Shown piece after piece: positions 7,281 through 14,788 of a stretch of DNA of 26,442 nt. This DNA comes from Paenibacillus sp. GTDB taxonomy: Bacteria > Bacillota > Bacilli > Paenibacillales > NBRC-103111. Each line of letters opens with the position of its first letter. Position 1 is the stretch's first letter. The stretch spans positions 1 through 26,442 of the forward strand of contig JARBUQ010000034.1 of NCBI GenBank assembly GCA_029239545.1. The letters are read 5' to 3'. The translations under genes were made by a program, and so were the position numbers. Under the pieces are notes generated by a model that did not search any database, was not told the DNA's origin, and saw nothing but the letters and a program-made list of their open reading frames with translations.

Positions 7281-8331
7281 AGATCGAATTCGGCTGGAGA
7301 AACAGACGAACAAGAAAGTGAATCAAACATCGCCTTATTGCGACTTTATTTATTATGAATCCTCCCGTACTCCTGGCATAATGCTGGCGGCTCGAATAGT
7401 CAAGCCGGAAAAGCCAGGTTATATATTGGCAGGAACCCATGGTTGGCATATGGGCATTCGAGGCTTCAAGCCCATGGACCAGCCATTGACTGATAACCTT
7501 TACTTGAAGGTAGAAGTCGACATGCGAGGCAGACCCCATTCCGAGGGCGAAGAGGACTGCAACGGCTGGGAGCTGTACGATATTATAGACGCCATCCAGT
7601 ATGCCCGTCTCCATTATGCAGACTATATTGTGGATCCAGATGTGATTTATTTCGAATCAGGAAGCGGCGGCGGTGGCAATGCATTTGCGATCGCAGGTAA
7701 ATTTCCTGACACGTTCGCGGCAGTAACATCTTTATGCGGCATGTCCGATTACGCACTCTGGTACAATCAGGATGAAGTCGGCGAATTCCGCGATGAGTTG
7801 GACGTCTGGATCGGCTGCAGCCCGGATGATAATCCGATGGCATATCGGTCTCGCAGCGGCCTCGAAACTGTAGGAAATTTGCGCACTCCGATTTATATTG
7901 TTCACGGTGAAGTGGATTCTCGTGTTCCGGCTGAGCATTCCCGAAGATTCGTTGCTAAGGCGACTGAAAAAAGCAAAGGCAGTCTGATTCACTACCGGGA
8001 GCTGCCAGGCGTAGGGGATAAGGGGCATTGGAGTAACGCAACTGCAGAGACGATGGCGATAATTGCAGCCGAGAGCGAAGAGAATCGACGCAACCACCGC
8101 TTGCCAGTACACTTGCCCTCAAGAGGCTCCTTAACGGTTGCCGGTTATGTATTCACACGTTTGTTCTCTATTGTACTTGACTCGATTGATAAAGTGGCAA
8201 TCCTTGAATACGATATGAATCATAATGAGTTCGAGGTGTACTGTGAGATAGAATGCAGGTTTACACTGACAGTAGGTGGAGAGTCATTTATTAGGAACGC
8301 AGTGCAAGTAGATCGGGGCGAGAATAGATAG
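7261..8331 (+). CDS. Alpha/beta hydrolase, prolyl-oligopeptidase-like esterase
   Basis: This 356-residue protein, with no signal peptide, carries the layout of an alpha/beta hydrolase. A nucleophile-elbow candidate is S135 in ESGSGGGGNA, an SxSxGG variant of GxSxG. The acid candidate is D219 (VHGEVDSRVP) and the base H256 (GDKGHWSN). A preceding strand with GTHGWH probably forms the oxyanion region. ATG 7261 follows a GGGAGGG ribosome site that lies inside the oxidoreductase gene, so the two genes are translated together. With a polyol or sugar oxidoreductase as partner, de-esterification or hydrolysis of a modified sugar is plausible but unproven. Residues 285-356 form an extra beta-rich tail of unknown role. 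Confidence 0.8.
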   Translation: MAYEQYEDRIRLEKQTNKKVNQTSPYCDFIYYESSRTPGIMLAARIVKPEKPGYILAGTHGWHMGIRGFKPMDQPLTDNLYLKVEVDMRGRPHSEGEEDCNGWELYDIIDAIQYARLHYADYIVDPDVIYFESGSGGGGNAFAIAGKFPDTFAAVTSLCGMSDYALWYNQDEVGEFRDELDVWIGCSPDDNPMAYRSRSGLETVGNLRTPIYIVHGEVDSRVPAEHSRRFVAKATEKSKGSLIHYRELPGVGDKGHWSNATAETMAIIAAESEENRRNHRLPVHLPSRGSLTVAGYVFTRLFSIVLDSIDKVAILEYDMNHNEFEVYCEIECRFTLTVGGESFIRNAVQVDRGENR

Positions 8332-8395
8332 AGAAATAAAGGCATTCGCTATTTTTATTGGAAGTGATTGATCGGCATTCGGAAAAGTGGAGGAG

Positions 8396-8442
8396 CAGCA
8401 CAGCTTGTCGCTAGAATAGCGGTCGGATGTGCTGTTTTTTTT
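8396..8442 (+). terminator. Terminator of the oxidoreductase-hydrolase operon
   Basis: CAGCACA (8396-8402) pairs with TGTGCTG (8428-8434), an inner CGCTA-GAA-TAGCG stem lies between them, and eight T follow directly. Confidence 0.85.
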
Positions 8443-8495
8443 GCAAAATCTCGCGATTATTAGGATTAATCCACTCTCCCTACCGGAATATCGAA

Positions 8496-8524
8496 TTCAG
8501 AAGAGTCAGGCAATGTGGTATAAT
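8496..8524 (+). promoter_or_regulatory. Promoter of the GH26 gene
   Basis: A perfect extended -10, TGGTATAAT (8516-8524), lies 17 bases after a weak -35 TTCAGA (8496-8501) and 36 bases before the chosen ATG. Confidence 0.65.
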
Positions 8525-8560
8525 AGACAAGCTATATTATTCCAGAAGGGACTGAGATTA

Positions 8561-10516
8561 ATGATTAACGAGAGACGAAGCGCTCCGACACTTATGACAA
8601 GAAAGCTGATAGTAATCTTCGTAACACTCGTTCTGGCAGTAGTTGTTTCGTTACCGGAGCCACGGGCATCAGCAGCAGACAACTCCTGGCCCCTTCATCT
8701 GCAAGCTGAACAATATAGAAATAGTGGTCAGACTTCACTTGCATTACCGATATGGGACGAGCTGATTCGGATTTCGGTGGGCAACTCGGATTGGAATTCA
8801 GCCGCTATTTATGCAGGTAATATGAACGAGTACTTCGATGCTGTTCATGATTATGAGAATGCTGTGAAATACTATGAGATGGAGAACCAGTTTTGGCTGA
8901 ATGACGGCAAGGATTGGGGCGCTAACAGCTTGGAGCGTGCCCACCAATTGCGAACAACCATTGAACTGTTTGCTTCGGTTAGCGCTAATCCAGAGTTGGA
9001 AAAGAAATATTTGCCCGCTTCGGGTACTCTGGCCATACATGAGCCTGCATATGGCATGTACATAGGACTATATTCCGAACGGGATCCAGCCATGGGTAAT
9101 TTTTTCAACAGGTCGCAGTCTATTTATGGTAGAGATCATTCGATGTACTTGGCATATGCAACTTATGGCGAGGAGTTCCCGGCGAGGTATGCAAGTAATG
9201 CCAAAGCTGCGGGAAGTGCACTGCAAGTAGCCTGGCAGCCGCTGCAAGGCCTTGATCCGGTGAAGGATGATGCTTACTTGCGAGAATGGGCTAAACAAGC
9301 GAGTCAATCGGGTATTCCGATCTTTCTACGTTTTGCTGGGGAGATGAACGGGGATTGGACGCCTTGGGCAGGAGATCCGCAAGTATTCATCAATAAATTC
9401 CGGATCATAGCAAAAGTAATGCATGAATTAGCTCCTAATGTAGCTATGGTATGGAGCCCTGGAGATGTGCCCAGATATAACATGGCGACTTACTATCCAG
9501 GAGATGATTATGTAGATTGGGTAGGCGTCAGTATGTATACAGAGCCGTATTCTTTCGGAAATGTACAGACCAGCATGCTTGGTTCGACACCCATAGAGAA
9601 GCTGGACGAAATCTATAAGTTATACGCTGATCGCAAACCCGTAATGCTCAGTGAAACGGCTGTCTCTCATCACACGAATACCGATGGGGTAGAGCACACT
9701 CAATATGCATTGATGAATATGGAGCGTCTGTATCGAATTATGCCGCTCAAATATCCAAGATTGAAGGCCATTACGTACTTTAACGTCAATCTTGATTTGA
9801 ATGAATCGAAGAACAATTACAGCTTGTATAAGAACGAGCAAATCTTTAAACAATACAAGAATATGATTGAGGATCCGTACTACATTCAAGGTGTGAAGAC
9901 TGGCGCGAAGCCAAGTAATGCTATTCTTTATCAGGATGAGACCAAACCGATCAGAAAGCAGACCACATGGATTCCTTTTGTACGCATACCGCAAGTGTTC
10001 ATCAGTAAGCTTGAGTTCGTGTTGAACGGTCAAGTTATCGGGACGCGGACGGAATACCCGTTTGAGCTTGATGTGATGGCAGGAGACATACCGGAAGGCT
10101 CTGTACTTGAAATTCGTGTTTACGATTATACAGGAGCCAGATCTGCCAGCCGTTCTATTCCGGTCTCTTCACAAGTATCTGTTTCAATTAATCAAGTGGA
10201 CCAACAATTCGAACAGCCCCCGGTAATTGTTAATGGTAACACTTTGGCTCCGCTTAGAGCGATTTTTGAGGCTATGGGCGCGGAGGTTAGTTGGGATGAG
10301 AATTCAAAAACGGCGACTGGACGTAAGAATGGTAAGGTAGTGTCCGTCACGATAGGCTCCAAGGTAGCGAAGATTGATGGCAAAAGTCATAATCTCGAGG
10401 AGTCAGCACAGCTAGTGAATGGTTATACTATGGGCCCAGCAAGGTTCATTGGAGAAGCCTTCGGCGGCGAAGTGCTGTGGGAGGGCAGGACCAGAGAAGT
10501 AATCATAAAAAAATAG
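8561..10516 (+). CDS. Secreted GH26-type glycoside hydrolase with stalk domain
   Basis: The 651-residue protein has a signal peptide: basic residues, a hydrophobic core at 15-30, and a likely cut after ASA at 38. A TPR-like helical region follows (about 40-120, with YENAVKYYEMENQFW). The catalytic domain (about 150-445) fits GH26 beta-mannanase-like enzymes. E261 in RFAGEMNGDW is the expected acid/base and E365 in VMLSETAVS the expected nucleophile, with WVGVSMYTEPY between. After a beta-rich linker the protein ends in a copper-amine-oxidase N-terminal-type domain (about 553-651, LAPLRAIFEAMGAEVSWDE), a repeat common at surface proteins of Paenibacillus and probably used for wall attachment. 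ATG 8561 is chosen because GAAGGGA is about 10 bases upstream and the signal peptide then starts naturally. The polysaccharide target is unknown. Confidence 0.87.
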   Translation: MINERRSAPTLMTRKLIVIFVTLVLAVVVSLPEPRASAADNSWPLHLQAEQYRNSGQTSLALPIWDELIRISVGNSDWNSAAIYAGNMNEYFDAVHDYENAVKYYEMENQFWLNDGKDWGANSLERAHQLRTTIELFASVSANPELEKKYLPASGTLAIHEPAYGMYIGLYSERDPAMGNFFNRSQSIYGRDHSMYLAYATYGEEFPARYASNAKAAGSALQVAWQPLQGLDPVKDDAYLREWAKQASQSGIPIFLRFAGEMNGDWTPWAGDPQVFINKFRIIAKVMHELAPNVAMVWSPGDVPRYNMATYYPGDDYVDWVGVSMYTEPYSFGNVQTSMLGSTPIEKLDEIYKLYADRKPVMLSETAVSHHTNTDGVEHTQYALMNMERLYRIMPLKYPRLKAITYFNVNLDLNESKNNYSLYKNEQIFKQYKNMIEDPYYIQGVKTGAKPSNAILYQDETKPIRKQTTWIPFVRIPQVFISKLEFVLNGQVIGTRTEYPFELDVMAGDIPEGSVLEIRVYDYTGARSASRSIPVSSQVSVSINQVDQQFEQPPVIVNGNTLAPLRAIFEAMGAEVSWDENSKTATGRKNGKVVSVTIGSKVAKIDGKSHNLEESAQLVNGYTMGPARFIGEAFGGEVLWEGRTREVIIKK

Positions 10517-10587
10517 CTTGTTATTTGCTGAAAAAGGATGCCCAAATGGATCTCTCTCAACGAGTGAGTCAGTCCCAAATAATGTAC

Positions 10588-10636
10588 AAAGACACCTTCA
10601 AAACCACTTGTCAAGTGGCGATAGAGGTGTCTTTTT
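10588..10636 (+). terminator. Terminator of the GH26 gene
   Basis: AAGACACCT pairs with AGGTGTC (10625-10631) followed by five T. An inner CCACTTG-T-CAAGTGG dyad (10604-10618) extends the structure. Confidence 0.8.
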
Positions 10637-10869
10637 GTTGGGGGAATTCATGTCAACGTGGGGGTTTAATAACCAATAAAGACTTTGGGGTCAGCCCCTT
10701 TTTATGACTCTACTACCTCTGAAGCGATGCTTGTCTAGTGCTGTCGCCTTTTCAAAACGAGTCAACCCATACCTGTCCGTCCCTTCACCGTTAGGAGGAT
10801 GTTCAAGAGCGAGATCGATGCGGACACAGGTTCTGTTATTGCTCTCAAACCCCTGTTTTTTGCCTGCAC

Positions 10870-10946
10870 GCGGACGTACGTTCCGTCCCTCTGGCAAATA
10901 GCCCCTCCAAAAGGAGCATGATTGCAGGGACGGAACGTGTGACCGC
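10870..10946 (+). repeat. Long imperfect hairpin, possibly a structured RNA
   Basis: ACGTTCCGTCCCT (10878-10890) is the exact reverse complement of bases 10926-10938. The stem extends outward through two G-U pairs, one C-G pair, one mismatch and four more G-C pairs (GCGG 10870-10873 with CCGC 10943-10946). Inside, GCAAAT can pair with ATTGC, and CTCC-AAAA-GGAG closes the tip. The two wobble pairs work only in the plus-strand RNA, which weakly favours transcription in that direction. Confidence 0.6.
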
Positions 10947-11120
10947 TTGAACAACGAATATGTGCTTTTGGCACCATATAGCGGATCTACAGTCCGCCAA
11001 TCATCGACACTCACACGCTAGATCCACCCTCATTATTTTGTCATGTTCTTATTTTGAGATTGAGTCTTTTTTGGGAGGGGGTGGGGAGCTGAACCTAAGC
11101 TAAACCCCGATGTTGTCAGG

Positions 11121-11320
11121 TTAAGCACGTGCCAACATAAACACCGATTTCATATTGTCCAGGTAGAGCAGCACGTAATCTTGTACAATATATATCATTT
11201 CGAAGCAATCCAGCCCATAGCAGCACGCAATCTTGCATAAAATACAACTTTTCGAAAGCTACCCAGTCAAGTAGAACTTAATCTTGTACAATTTACAGCA
11301 TTTGCAACAGGTGGAGGCCC
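11121..11320. repeat. Diverged tandem repeats of about 46-52 bp
   Basis: Four related units start near 11125, 11171, 11223 and 11274. Shared elements are GCACG(T/C)AATCTTG, TACAAT or TAAAAT, a CATTTCGAA-like block, and TCCAG or CCCAG towards the end. Units two and three are most alike; the first and fourth have drifted. Spacing is not constant and no conserved long repeat-spacer pattern exists, so this is not a CRISPR array. Confidence 0.6.
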
Positions 11321-11377
11321 ATTCGATCCAGCGGGGCATCGAATGTGTTGAATTTGCAGCAGGTGCTCCAACAGAAT

Positions 11378-11387
11378 ATGGTATAAT
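11378..11387 (+). promoter_or_regulatory. Extended -10 promoter without an obvious gene
   Basis: ATGGTATAAT contains a perfect TATAAT (11382-11387) with TGG in front, an extended -10 that needs no -35. The nearest gene starts 277 bases later at 11664 and has its own candidate promoter, so this could start a long leader or a separate RNA. Confidence 0.45.
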
Positions 11388-11569
11388 GATATTCGGGCAT
11401 ACAATTCAAATGGGCCGTAAGAACTAGAGGAACAATTGTGGGAAGTTAGAAAATAATTATTTGTAATATAAATGAAACGAAAAGTGACGGTCGATTGTCC
11501 TATATATTAGGGGCATCGGCCTGATTGCTGTCAGTGTGTAATTATTTTTGTCATTAGTGTTTAGGTATA

Positions 11570-11598
11570 TAGTCACCTTAAATACTAGGTGTTATAAT
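11570..11598 (+). promoter_or_regulatory. Candidate promoter of the 86-residue protein gene
   Basis: TAGTCA (11570-11575) and a perfect TATAAT (11593-11598) are 17 bases apart, about 65 bases before the ATG at 11664. Confidence 0.5.
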
Positions 11599-11663
11599 CT
11601 ATTCATATAAATATAAAGACCTATTATTATTGGTTAATAATGTGGGTATGAGGTGGACATGAC

Positions 11664-11924
11664 ATGAATGCTAATCAGATTCTAACAGTTCTGAGTAAAA
11701 TCAGAGACCAGCATAGTGAGGTTGAGAAGTGTGTAGATCTTATCTATGAGGTTCAGCGTACGGGAGGGCCGCTCGCTGAAGTGATTACCATCTTGAAATT
11801 CGAGAAGCCATTAGTGCATTCTTTGCTTAAGAGCAGACTACGACACAATCCGGGAATTAATCTCATGTTGACCATTACGATGGACTACGATCAAGCTAAA
11901 CAGAAGCTGGCAGGTTCCAGTTAA
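11664..11924 (+). CDS. Small protein of unknown function
   Basis: Not recognised. The ORF encodes 86 residues, is preceded by GAGGTGG about 8 bases before the ATG, and has a plausible promoter. The protein is soluble and mostly helical in character, charged, with one cysteine (C23), no signal peptide and no clear domain motif. The C-terminus (MLTITMDYDQAKQKLAGSS) is hydrophilic. It lies 104 bases before hrpB on the same strand, so the two could be cotranscribed, but no shared function is evident. Confidence 0.65.
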   Translation: MNANQILTVLSKIRDQHSEVEKCVDLIYEVQRTGGPLAEVITILKFEKPLVHSLLKSRLRHNPGINLMLTITMDYDQAKQKLAGSS

Positions 11925-12028
11925 CGGATGTGCGTAACGATCTTGGTGATCCGAGTTGACGTCTTCTTGGACGTGATGATACATTGAGGGTATTGATCAT
12001 GAATCATTTAACGCGAGAGGCGTAACCT

Positions 12029-14614
12029 ATGCAAAAACCTTTATTACCTATTGAGAATGTTTTGGAGGAACTTGCGGGGGTGCTCGAGACCGGTGTTAAT
12101 GCGGTGCTCGTAGCGCCCCCTGGTGCTGGTAAAACAACAAGGGTTCCCCTTGCACTGCTGGAGCAGCCTTGGGCGCTCGGGAAGAAGCTGCTGATGTTAG
12201 AACCGAGGAGACTTGCAGCCCGTTCATCTGCGCGTTATATGGCCGGGTTGCTTGGTGAATCAGTGGGTCATACGATCGGTTATCGAATGAAGCAGGATAC
12301 CCGTGTGAGCTCAGCGACACGTATTGAGGTCATAACAGAAGGAGTGCTAACCCGACTCTTACAGGAGGACCCAGCACTTGAAGAAGTCGCTATTGTAATA
12401 TTCGACGAATTTCATGAACGCAATTTACACGCAGATCTTGGTCTAGCCCTGTGCCTTCAGGCGCAAGGGCTTTTGAGGCCTGATTTGCGTGTTCTGGTTA
12501 TGTCGGCCACTCTGGACTCAGACCGTATTGCCGAGGTGATGGGAAATGCACCGGTAATTGTGAGTCAGGGGCGGTTTTACCCGGTTGAAACCCGTTATAT
12601 GAAGGAAGCAGCAAAAGGCACAGGAATCCGAACTTTGGCAGGTCAAGGGAGCCGCCTTGGAGGCTTTAAATTGGAAACGATTGTGGCAGGAGCTGTTGTG
12701 GAAGCTCTTGCGCAGCAGAAGGGCGACATTCTTGTATTTCTTCCTGGAGCAGGTGAGATCCGAAGGACTGAGAACAAGCTTCGCGAGTTAGGCCTGGGTT
12801 CAGATGTTAGAGTGGCTCCGCTTCATGGCAGTATGTCACAAGAGGAGCAGGATCGGGCAATAGCTCCAACAGACGTGAATGGATGCCGTAAGGTTGTTCT
12901 GGCTACTTCGATCGCGGAGACGAGCCTAACGGTAGAAGGAGTAAGAACTGTCATTGACTGTGGATTAATGAGAGTGCCTCGCTTCTCGCCGCGTACCGGA
13001 TTGACACGTCTGGAGACGATACCAGTAACGCTTGCGTCTGCAGAGCAGAGGAGAGGTCGTGCGGGCAGGGTTGCGCCTGGTGTTTGCTACCGGCTCTGGA
13101 CTGAGCACGAGGAGCGTCAGTTGGCACCGCAAGGCACACCTGAGATCGGCGAGGCGGATCTTGCCGCACTGGCGCTCGAGCTCGCCGCTTGGGGCACGAC
13201 GGATCCTGCCGAGCTGCGCTGGCTCGATCCGCCGCCGGCCGCGGCGTACCGGCAAGCGCGCGAGCTGCTGGCGCAGCTCGGTGCGCTGAGCCCGGGCGGC
13301 GCGATCACGCCGCTCGGGCTGCGCATGGCCGCGCTCGGGCTGCACCCGCGCCTCGCGCGCATGCTCCTCATGGCCGCGCCGCTCGGCCATGGGTGGCTCG
13401 CGTGCGAGCTCGCGGCGCTGCTCGGCGAGCGCGACCCGCTGCGCGGTGCTAGCGCCGACGCGGACGTGCGCCTGCGCGTCGAGGCGCTGCACCGCCAGGC
13501 GCACGCGGCGCAGCGCGAGAGCGCGGGCGCGGGCGGCAGCGGCTTCGCGGCAGATCCGACGGTGTTCCGTCGGATTGCCGAGGAAGCCGCCCGCTGGGCG
13601 CGAGCACTCGGCGTCGCAGAACGCGCCGCGCCAGCGCCAGACGCCCGCGACCCGGACGCCTGCGGCCTGCTGCTCGCATTCGCCTATCCGGATCGCATCG
13701 CGCAGAGAAGACCGGATGGCCGCTATTTGCTGCGCAACGGCCGTGGAGCCGCCTTCGGTGCCATACAGCCCTTGGCAGCAGAAGATTATATCGTCGCCAT
13801 CGAGCTCGATGATCATGGCAGCGACAGTCGCATCGAGCTAGCAGCAGCTCTTTCCTTGCAGGCACTCGAAACACACTGTGCGGATCAGATCGAGCTTGAA
13901 GAAACGGTTTATTGGGATGCAGAGACAGGTTCTGTCAAAGCGCGCAAGCGTCAGCGTCTGGGTGCGTTTACCTTGAGAGACATCCATTTAGTAAAGCCTG
14001 ATACGAATGCGGTGTTGGAAGCATTAATTAATGGCATTAAGGAAGAAGGCCTGGGCATTCTCCCGTGGACCAAATCAGCCCGACAGCTGCAGCAAAGATT
14101 AGACTTCATGCAGCGACTCGACAACAGATGGCCGAATTTGTCAGATGAGGCCTTACTCCAGCAGCTTATTGATTGGTTAGGACCTCATATAGCTGGGATG
14201 AAGAACAAAAGTGATCTGCAGCGGTTGAATATGACTTCAATCATTCAAGACTCCCTCTCATGGGAACAGCGCAAGACACTTGATGAGCAAGCGCCTACCC
14301 ATTTTGTTGTGCCGAGCGGCTCAAGACTCCCGATTGACTATACCGATCAAGCCGCTCCCGCTGTCGCCGTTCGGCTTCAGGAGATGTTTGGCCTCTCGGA
14401 AACCCCACGATTAGGAGGGGGACGAGTGCCTCTAACCCTTCATTTATTGTCTCCTGCGAGCAGACCCGTGCAAGTGACACGTGATCTGAGGAGCTTTTGG
14501 CAAACGGCGTATTTTGAGATCAAAAAAGATTTGAAGGGACGTTACCCGAAGCATTATTGGCCGGATGATCCTAACGCAGCGGTTCCGACTAACCGGGTTC
14601 GCCCGCGATCCTGA
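12029..14614 (+). CDS. hrpB: ATP-dependent RNA helicase HrpB (DEAH family)
   Basis: This 861-residue cytosolic protein is close to the usual HrpB length of about 810-850. It shows the helicase core in order: Walker A APPGAGKTT (from residue 29), EPRRLAARS (motif Ia), TEGVLTRLLQEDP (Ib), the box DEFHER (126-131, a DEAH variant typical of HrpB), MSATLDSDR (motif III), VFLPGAGEIRR (IV), VVLATSIAETSLT (V) and QRRGRAGRVAPG (VI). An HA2-like helical region and the HrpB C-terminal domain follow, ending FEIKKDLKGRYPKHYWPDD. HrpB is a DExH helicase whose cellular task is poorly known. The start is ATG 12029 with GAGAGG 8 bases upstream. The codons from about 13140 to 13660 are conspicuously GC-rich compared with both ends of the gene. 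Confidence 0.93.
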   Translation: MQKPLLPIENVLEELAGVLETGVNAVLVAPPGAGKTTRVPLALLEQPWALGKKLLMLEPRRLAARSSARYMAGLLGESVGHTIGYRMKQDTRVSSATRIEVITEGVLTRLLQEDPALEEVAIVIFDEFHERNLHADLGLALCLQAQGLLRPDLRVLVMSATLDSDRIAEVMGNAPVIVSQGRFYPVETRYMKEAAKGTGIRTLAGQGSRLGGFKLETIVAGAVVEALAQQKGDILVFLPGAGEIRRTENKLRELGLGSDVRVAPLHGSMSQEEQDRAIAPTDVNGCRKVVLATSIAETSLTVEGVRTVIDCGLMRVPRFSPRTGLTRLETIPVTLASAEQRRGRAGRVAPGVCYRLWTEHEERQLAPQGTPEIGEADLAALALELAAWGTTDPAELRWLDPPPAAAYRQARELLAQLGALSPGGAITPLGLRMAALGLHPRLARMLLMAAPLGHGWLACELAALLGERDPLRGASADADVRLRVEALHRQAHAAQRESAGAGGSGFAADPTVFRRIAEEAARWARALGVAERAAPAPDARDPDACGLLLAFAYPDRIAQRRPDGRYLLRNGRGAAFGAIQPLAAEDYIVAIELDDHGSDSRIELAAALSLQALETHCADQIELEETVYWDAETGSVKARKRQRLGAFTLRDIHLVKPDTNAVLEALINGIKEEGLGILPWTKSARQLQQRLDFMQRLDNRWPNLSDEALLQQLIDWLGPHIAGMKNKSDLQRLNMTSIIQDSLSWEQRKTLDEQAPTHFVVPSGSRLPIDYTDQAAPAVAVRLQEMFGLSETPRLGGGRVPLTLHLLSPASRPVQVTRDLRSFWQTAYFEIKKDLKGRYPKHYWPDDPNAAVPTNRVRPRS

Positions 14615-14644
14615 TAATCACAGGCAATCTAACCCCTAACTAAC

Positions 14645-14682
14645 TCCCGATCCTCCTAATCAAGGATGAAAGGGTTTTTTTT
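14645..14682 (+). terminator. Terminator after hrpB
   Basis: A short ATCCT/AGGAT stem (14650-14654 with 14663-14667), extended outward by CCC/GGG, is followed by eight T (14675-14682). Confidence 0.6.
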
Positions 14683-14788
14683 CTGTCTCATGTCTAACCT
14701 GTACCATCTTGTCGAAGGAGCAAATATGTTGTAAGCTGTTGTACATAAATAGGACAGGTGTTCATTGAATAGAGAGGTTGGTTTTTGT

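Larger units (their letters stand above)
10637..11663. other. Kilobase region without a convincing gene, rich in repeats
   Basis: No reading frame here combines a ribosome site with protein-like sequence. The region holds a GGGG-TCAG-CCCC hairpin followed by T (about 10687-10703), a long imperfect hairpin (10870-10946), diverged tandem repeats (about 11121-11320), an 8-bp-arm dyad CATTCGAT/ATCGAATG (11320-11345), a strong extended -10 promoter (11378-11387) and an AT-rich tract (about 11440-11640). The 10640-11060 part is GC-richer than the rest and may be a dispersed element. Overlapping short ORFs on both strands here look spurious. Confidence 0.6.

Noticed and set aside
10691..11014. Minus-strand ORF of 107 codons and overlapping plus-strand ORFs in the gene-free kilobase
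   Set aside because: They overlap a long imperfect hairpin, lack good ribosome sites and do not resemble proteins; more likely by-products of a repeat or structured element.
11121..11320. Possible CRISPR array
   Set aside because: Units are diverged along their whole length with variable period, with no constant repeat separated by unique spacers and no cas genes.
12965..13816. Minus-strand ORF of 283 codons inside hrpB
   Set aside because: It lies opposite a certain helicase gene in a GC-rich stretch where stop codons are scarce; its arginine/alanine-rich product is a compositional artefact.
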